This document shows positions 36,959-40,738 of a DNA stretch of 40,738 bases, piece after piece. How positions within the stretch are numbered: the stretch's first letter is position 1; the number at the start of each line of letters is the position of its first letter. Both the position numbers and the translations under genes were made by a program. Under the pieces are notes generated by a model. The model was given only the letters and a program-made list of their open reading frames with translations, ran no database searches and was not told the origin of the DNA. This DNA is from a virus. The stretch covers positions 1-40,738 of the IMG/VR virus record IMGVR_UViG_3300007775_000016, one strand, 5' to 3'.

Positions 36959-37300
36959 ATGAAACGAATTTTACTATCTATCATGGCAGCGGGTGTGATG
37001 TCCGGCTGTTCAGCCGAGCCGCCAGATTGTTCTGATGCCAGGACAACCAAGCTGGTTACAGATATCGCCATGAAAGAGATCAAGAAAGAGCCGCGATGGA
37101 CACCTGCAGAGTTGAAGAAGATTGTCTTGTCACTCGACATGATCCGAACCACCGACATCAACAAGGATACAGGCATGAAATCGTGCGCGGCTGATCTCGT
37201 GTTTACTTACGAATCAAAAAACATGAACACGTCGATCACCTATACATCAGAGATGACGGATGACGAGCAACAGCAGGTCGTCACCGTGTATGGGTTGTGA
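36959..37300 (+). CDS. Lipoprotein, probable lysogenic cargo gene
   Basis: A 113-residue protein with a lipoprotein signal: MKRILLSIMAAGVMSGC with Cys17 as the lipidated residue. The mature part is charged (CSDARTTKLVTDIAMKEIKK, WTPAELKKIVLSLDMIRT) with a beta-like end. It follows the repressor in the same direction, 14 nt after its stop, with GGGGGAAGGGG before the ATG, and is followed by a strong terminator. So it should be expressed in lysogens. A role in superinfection exclusion or host envelope change is plausible but not shown. Confidence 0.75.
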   Translation: MKRILLSIMAAGVMSGCSAEPPDCSDARTTKLVTDIAMKEIKKEPRWTPAELKKIVLSLDMIRTTDINKDTGMKSCAADLVFTYESKNMNTSITYTSEMTDDEQQQVVTVYGL

Positions 37301-37333
37301 TGACATATAAAGAAGTGTGCTACACCTGCTAGG

Positions 37334-37528
37334 TTAGCTATTCCCCACTGCAAAATCGGCCTGTCTGACCATCTGCGTCAGGCGGGCCTTTGTTTTTCTG
37401 GTCTCGGCATAGCCTGCCAGATCACCGGCCGCTCTGTGTTGTGACATCGATCCGGACGCCTCCTCATATCGCTCCGATATGATTTGATCCAGCACCCGAT
37501 CCATCGTTGCAAACTCTCTCTCCCGCAT
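37334..37528 (-). CDS. Small ORF over the lysogenic terminator (doubtful)
   Basis: A 64-codon frame, MREREFATMDRVLDQIISER, YEEASGSMSQHRAAGDLAGY, helical and charged, with AGGGGGC a few bases upstream of the ATG. It fits a protein well by composition, but its last codons overlap the plus-strand terminator hairpin. No family recognised. Confidence 0.35.
   Translation of the reverse strand: MREREFATMDRVLDQIISERYEEASGSMSQHRAAGDLAGYAETRKTKARLTQMVRQADFAVGNS
37358..37397 (+). terminator. Strong intrinsic terminator of the repressor-lipoprotein operon
   Basis: GGCCTGTCTGA (37358-37368) pairs with TCAGGCGGGCC (37378-37388), 11 bp with two G-T pairs, 9-nt loop, then TTTGTTTTT. It ends plus-strand transcription of the lysogeny operon before the next regulator gene. 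Confidence 0.85.
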
Positions 37529-37684
37529 TGCTGCCCCCTTTTATCGATCCCCATCGAATTTGAACCGGGCATTCTATCGTCTGAAAAACTCCTGTGCAGG
37601 GAGACTTCTCCTCAAAGTTTCCCCGCATAAATATGCGACCCCTTTTTGTGGTATAGATTATGCTAGTGTTCTGTGCATCGGGAA

Positions 37685-37705
37685 GGGCGAATAGGAGTTT
37701 CGCCC
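37685..37705 (+). promoter_or_regulatory. Hairpin that holds the ribosome-binding site of the CP76-like gene
   Basis: GGGCGAA (37685-37691) and TTCGCCC (37699-37705) form a perfect 7-bp stem. The 7-nt loop is TAGGAGT, i.e. the Shine-Dalgarno sequence, and the stem ends one base before the ATG. Ribosome access could be limited by the stem or regulated by a protein or temperature. An upstream palindrome GCATA-AA-TATGC (about 37626-37637) may be an operator. Confidence 0.65.
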
Positions 37706-38017
37706 ATGGACGGCAATGAAGCCTTGTCGAAATGCATCACATGTTTTCTCAGGCGCGGCGGTGATATCAAAACAGTCTGCACGGCACTGGACATCTCAGA
37801 GCGCAAACTGCGCAAGAAACGATACCATGAAGATGGCGAGCGCTTCACGCTGGCCGAGGCCGAGATCATCACCCGCGTCACCGGCTGTCCGGAATATGCC
37901 AACTACATCCGATCGCTGCTGACGGATCAGGAAGGTGATCTGTCGGAGAGGATCCACAGCGTCATTGAAGAGCTGGAGGATATCAAAGCGGAGATGTCAC
38001 GCTCTGATGACGCATAA
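37706..38017 (+). CDS. CP76/CII-like phage regulatory protein
   Basis: A 103-residue protein: MDGNEALSKCITCFLRRGGD, IKTVCTALDISERKLRKKRY, FTLAEAEIITRVTGCPEYAN. The pattern (L-x3-i-x-x-f-x2-x-GG-x-K-x2-x-A-LdiS-x3-L-x-KKy..., LtlaEaexI...TG) is the CP76 family of CII-like phage activators. The C-terminal third is an acidic helix. It stands alone on the plus strand with its own leader and converges on the tail-fibre operon, sharing a terminator region. Confidence 0.72.
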   Translation: MDGNEALSKCITCFLRRGGDIKTVCTALDISERKLRKKRYHEDGERFTLAEAEIITRVTGCPEYANYIRSLLTDQEGDLSERIHSVIEELEDIKAEMSRSDDA

Positions 38018-38043
38018 AAAAGGGAGCGCATCGCTGCACTCCC
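38016..38043 (-). terminator. Terminator of the tail operon (possibly two-way)
   Basis: On the minus strand GGGAG-n-GCA and its complement (38022-38043) form a stem with one mismatch and a 4-nt loop, followed by TTTTTT (38021-38016). It lies 6 nt after the last tail-operon gene and directly beyond the convergent CP76-like gene. Confidence 0.75.
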
Positions 38044-38049
38044 TCTCTT

Positions 38050-38364
38050 CTACTCCCCGAACTCATTCTCGTATGACTGCTTGCAGTGTCCGGATCCGAA
38101 CAGCAGGTCGATCACCCTCTCGAACATGGCTGCGTAGCGATTGCCGCGCGATCGCAGCCAGTAGGTGCGGCTGGAGACCGTCCAGTCCGGCTCGCCATAG
38201 AGCACGGCACCACCGAGCTGATCCAGCCCGATGGCGATATCCCACCAGAGATCAGAGAGCGACCGCGCTGTGAACATGTGTCGAATGATCTGCCCGATGG
38301 TTGCCGGGATGATCAGCAGCACGGTCAGAACAATGGCGACAAGCATCAGAGCGAAGGCGCGCAT
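38050..38364 (-). CDS. Conserved phage membrane protein, unknown function
   Basis: A 104-residue protein. An N-terminal membrane helix (MRAFALMLVAIVLTVLLIIP) is followed by LDQLGGAVLYGEPDWTVSSR, TYWLRSRGNRYAAMFERVID and LFGSGHCKQSY. The LDQ...GxPDxTvSSR...RGNR...iD.lFG.gHC pattern is one that I know from many phage hypothetical proteins near the fibre or lysis genes. The start is placed after the previous TAA; a longer frame upstream overlaps the fibre-assembly gene and is not needed. Confidence 0.75.
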   Translation of the reverse strand: MRAFALMLVAIVLTVLLIIPATIGQIIRHMFTARSLSDLWWDIAIGLDQLGGAVLYGEPDWTVSSRTYWLRSRGNRYAAMFERVIDLLFGSGHCKQSYENEFGE

Positions 38365-38365
38365 T

Positions 38366-38890
38366 TTAGATCGCCTGCAGGGCGGCGATAGCCGTATCCT
38401 TGGCCGCTTCGGCCGCTGTCCTGTCAGCTGCGACATTGATGGTGCCGACTGACCCGGTCGCGCCCAGGCGCTCCGCCTCGATCTGACTGGCGATCGTTAG
38501 CCATGCATCGCGGGTGGTGATGATCAGGTCGGCGACAGCCTTTGCCGTTGCTCCTGATATACCCACCTCGGCTGCAACCATCGGATAGGCCGTTGTGTCG
38601 GCCGGATATCCATCCGCCTTGTAGGCATCCGCCTGAGCCGCTTTGATCACATAGACGGCAGCCTGCCCTGAACCGCCGGTGATGTAGCGTAGGCGGGCGG
38701 CTTCCGCCTCGTCATCGACTTCGGCGCAAAGCCCTTCTTTTATGGATTTGAGAGAAGTGGTGGGCGGCCATTGACCGGTGACCTCCACCCAGCCTGCATC
38801 GACGACGCCTTGCGTCAGAGGCATAAATGCTTCATCGCCGACCGCATATCCGGTCACTTCTCCACTATTAATGTTTTTAAAATGCCTCAT
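38366..38890 (-). CDS. Tail fibre assembly-like protein
   Basis: A 174-residue protein beginning MRHFKNINSGEVTGYAVGDE; GAGGAGG lies 7 nt before this ATG, and the ATG overlaps the fibre stop (ATGA). The N-terminal part is like short fibre-assembly proteins. The C-terminal half (AEVGISGATAKAVADLIITT, RDAWLTIASQIEAER) resembles a DUF4376-type helical segment. Its place after the fibre gene supports a fibre chaperone role. Confidence 0.65.
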   Translation of the reverse strand: MRHFKNINSGEVTGYAVGDEAFMPLTQGVVDAGWVEVTGQWPPTTSLKSIKEGLCAEVDDEAEAARLRYITGGSGQAAVYVIKAAQADAYKADGYPADTTAYPMVAAEVGISGATAKAVADLIITTRDAWLTIASQIEAERLGATGSVGTINVAADRTAAEAAKDTAIAALQAI

Positions 38891-39744
38891 GGCAGAACCT
38901 CCTCGGTCCATTGTATAATTGTTGCAGACGATGCTTGCATTTTATAGTAAGCAAAAGGTGGTATCGGAACGCAGATGTTGCCGGTTACCTGGCTGCCGTT
39001 GCTGTTGCTCATGCTTCCTACCGCGACAGCCGGCGGATTCACGCTGTCAACGTAAAGCGTGGCTGTGTTAGCGCTCGGCATCGACATCGAGATCGATAGA
39101 AAAATGGTATGGCTCTTGGTGTTTTGATAAATAGTGTTGATAGCCCGGCTAGCAGAAAGATCCTGAAGGGCGGTGCGCTTCAGCTCATAAAGGGAATCTG
39201 CAACGGCCTGGCTAAGTGCCTGCGATGGTACCGATGTTGTGATCATCCACTTTGAGCTCGCCGCATCGTAGACGGCCGTGATGATGCTACCGGCCGGCAT
39301 GTCGCCAGCCGCCACCGCGCCGCCCTGATCGTTGACGATGGTCACCGCGCCCCCACCTGCATCGAGTGTAGGGGTGGCGGTAGCGTTGGCGTTCAACACC
39401 TTGAAACGCACCACCATGCCATCGGTGTAAGCGGTGATCACAGGATCGAGCGCGATCACGTATGCATCGGCCGCGCCGGTGTCGAGAGCATAGTTTCCGG
39501 ATTGAGCATCGATCATCGACTGAATGGCAGTTGAGAGCTGTGTCAGATCGGTATCGTCGGGAGTCAGGCCTGCGTCGGTTATGACCTTGCGCAGCTCCTC
39601 GGTAATCATGTGGTGCCACCATGCACCCGGAAGGCTTGCGGGTGTGCCTACACCCGGATCACCGGGAGTCGGGTAGTCGTTTGTGGCCGTTGGCGGGATG
39701 GTCGGCGGCGTTGCCGAACCACCCGATTTTATATGTCTGTCCAT
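38887..39744 (-). CDS. Tail fibre protein
   Basis: A 285-residue protein. The N-terminal ~60 residues (TATNDYPTPGDPGVGTPAS, GAWWHHMITEELRKVITDAG) are the baseplate-attachment part seen in many fibre proteins. The middle has repeated beta segments (DGMVVRFKVLNANATATPTL, AGGGAVTIVNDQGGAV) and the C-terminal ~90 residues are probably the receptor-binding tip. It is short for a fibre. No invertible segment was found next to it. Confidence 0.82.
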   Translation of the reverse strand: MDRHIKSGGSATPPTIPPTATNDYPTPGDPGVGTPASLPGAWWHHMITEELRKVITDAGLTPDDTDLTQLSTAIQSMIDAQSGNYALDTGAADAYVIALDPVITAYTDGMVVRFKVLNANATATPTLDAGGGAVTIVNDQGGAVAAGDMPAGSIITAVYDAASSKWMITTSVPSQALSQAVADSLYELKRTALQDLSASRAINTIYQNTKSHTIFLSISMSMPSANTATLYVDSVNPPAVAVGSMSNSNGSQVTGNICVPIPPFAYYKMQASSATIIQWTEEVLP

Positions 39745-39755
39745 GTTATCTCTCC

Positions 39756-40322
39756 TTATCCGTAAGCGTAAATCACGCCGGTGTGTGCCGGCTTGTCCTC
39801 ATTGATAGCCGCCTCGAGCTCGTCATTTCCCCATGAGCGCAGCGGCGTCTCGACATCATCATTCACAGAAAATTCGCGCACTGTTTCCGCCGGGGCATTG
39901 ATCTGAAACCAGAAGCGCCAGACCTCATCGTTGAGCGGCGTCTCGACTGTCGACTCGACGGTGTGCACTTCAAATTCGGTGATGGTGACGGTGAACCCGA
40001 GGGCGGCAGCCAGATCGATGAAGTATTGAATGGATTGCCCGCCGCGCTCGGTTATCTTGGCGTGTACAGCTGCGCGCCGCGCTTCCAGCGTTCCGCTGCT
40101 TGTCAATCCGCATGTGTTCTCCCAATTGATCAGAAGGTCGTAGGCTGTGCGAGGATCTGCCTCTTCAAGCAGTGAGATGCCGGCGGCATCGCTTCTTGCC
40201 AGCTCCTGAGCGAAGGCATCAAGCAGCGTGTGCAGGGTTGAGCCCTCCGATCTATCCAGCGCGACTGCGGGCGGCAGCAGTGCAAGTAGCTGCTCGCGGT
40301 ATGCTTCAAACCCTACGACCAT
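39756..40322 (-). CDS. Baseplate/tail protein, Mu gp48-like (DUF2313, YmfQ)
   Basis: A 188-residue protein: FEAYREQLLALLPPAVALDR, LDAFAQELARSDAAGISLLEE, then ADPRTAYDLLINWENTCGL. This is the YmfQ/DUF2313 pattern (L.aLLPpg.aw....gs.l..LL.a.a.el.r...r...Ll.E.dPrTa.elL.dWEr..GL). It lies between baseplate J and fibre, as in Mu. It overlaps the J stop by 10 nt. Confidence 0.88.
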   Translation of the reverse strand: MVVGFEAYREQLLALLPPAVALDRSEGSTLHTLLDAFAQELARSDAAGISLLEEADPRTAYDLLINWENTCGLTSSGTLEARRAAVHAKITERGGQSIQYFIDLAAALGFTVTITEFEVHTVESTVETPLNDEVWRFWFQINAPAETVREFSVNDDVETPLRSWGNDELEAAINEDKPAHTGVIYAYG

Positions 40323-40738
40323 GTGATGGTTCCAGGCACGGCGATGTGGCCGGTGGTGTGGGTGACATCAGCGGCCGGCACTGTGAGATCGTGATCGGTC
40401 TCGCCGGCCGCGATCGAGATCGCTTCGCGCAGATGGCTGAGCAGGATGGTGCCACCCGGTTCGGCTTCACGTCTGATCAGGTCGGCAATCTCTGCCTCCA
40501 CGGCTGCCTTCACCGTGGCGTCATTCGGGGTGAGGGCGATGGTCATATCCAGCGTATCGGCGACAGGTGCCACCACTGTGACATCGGCGGTTACAGGGCG
40601 AACGCTGTCGATATGATCCTGCACCTCGGTCACCTTGGCAGCATCGGGGATCAGGCCACCCGGATCATCATCCACCACAAAGCGGACGGTGACGGTACCG
40701 ATGCCGAGCTCCTGCGGGTAGACCCATGCACGGGTGAC
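40313..40738 (-). CDS. Baseplate protein J-like (Mu gp47), C-terminal part, cut by window edge
   Basis: The C-terminal 141 residues of a baseplate J-family wedge protein; the frame is open to the window end. The sequence VTRAWVYPQELGIGTVTVRF, then DDDPGGLIPDAAKVTEVQDH and RPVTADVTVVAPVADTLDMT, is the conserved C-terminal core of the J family. It belongs to the same operon as the gp48-like and fibre genes. The missing N-terminus, together with gp45- and gp46-like genes, should lie between the two window ends if the genome is circular. Confidence 0.88.
   Translation of the reverse strand, partial: VTRAWVYPQELGIGTVTVRFVVDDDPGGLIPDAAKVTEVQDHIDSVRPVTADVTVVAPVADTLDMTIALTPNDATVKAAVEAEIADLIRREAEPGGTILLSHLREAISIAAGETDHDLTVPAADVTHTTGHIAVPGTITWS

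Noticed and set aside
38366-38911. Upstream start (GTG/ATG near 38911) for the fibre-assembly gene
   Set aside because: GAGGAGG lies 7 nt before the ATG at 38890, which also makes the usual ATGA overlap with the fibre stop.
38887-39744. Invertible tail-fibre segment for the serine recombinase
   Set aside because: I found no inverted repeats around the fibre genes and no alternative fibre ends on the opposite strand.

Overview
The window is almost all of the genome of a temperate, contractile-tailed bacteriophage of a Gram-negative, probably proteobacterial, host. I cannot name the host: there is no host gene in the window, only the 3' part of a tRNA at the attachment site. The virion genes follow the Mu order and families (portal fused to an F-like protein, ClpP-type protease with a nested scaffold, DUF2190 decoration protein, capsid, gp10-like completion protein, DUF2635, sheath, tube, frameshifted chaperone, tape measure, gp43-like, gp44-like, baseplate J, gp48-like, tail fibre). 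There is no Mu transposase or MuB. Lysogeny is of the lambda kind: tyrosine integrase, tRNA attP, repressor/Cro switch and terminators.

Nearly everything is on the minus strand, so read it from right to left. 40.7-38.1 kb: baseplate, tail fibre and a small membrane protein, ending in a terminator. 38.0-36.1 kb (plus strand): a CP76/CII-like regulator, then a repressor-lipoprotein operon with its own strong terminator. 36.1-25.5 kb: a long early operon of Cro, many small zinc-ribbon or membrane proteins, a serine recombinase, an ASCH-like protein, two Gp37/Gp68 (DUF5131) proteins, DUF1643, two acyl carrier protein domains, an AlpA-like excisionase and the integrase. About 25.4 kb: attP, a 45-bp copy of the 3' part of a tRNA-Lys(CUU). 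25.2-20.6 kb: cytosine methyltransferase, initiator with internal iterons, DnaC-like loader, second tyrosine recombinase, Mor-like activator. 20.6-14.3 kb: packaging genes with a nuclease, a ParB-methyltransferase and a plus-strand HigBA-like module. 14.2-1 kb: head, lysis and tail genes.

The left edge cuts a Mu gp44-like gene and the right edge cuts baseplate J, which in Mu are separated only by gp45 and gp46. With attP lying inside the phage sequence, this suggests an unintegrated, circular (or circularly permuted) genome from which roughly 2-3 kb is missing.

The most unusual part is 26.7-31.4 kb. It holds two Gp37/Gp68 proteins, two near-identical zinc-ribbon mini-proteins and two acyl carrier protein domains with intact phosphopantetheine serines. 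One carrier domain is fused in frame to the second Gp37/Gp68 protein. Other points of interest are a CxxCH protein next to the capsid gene, a 74-bp leader present twice, a Shine-Dalgarno sequence held in a hairpin loop, and three different site-specific recombinases in one phage.
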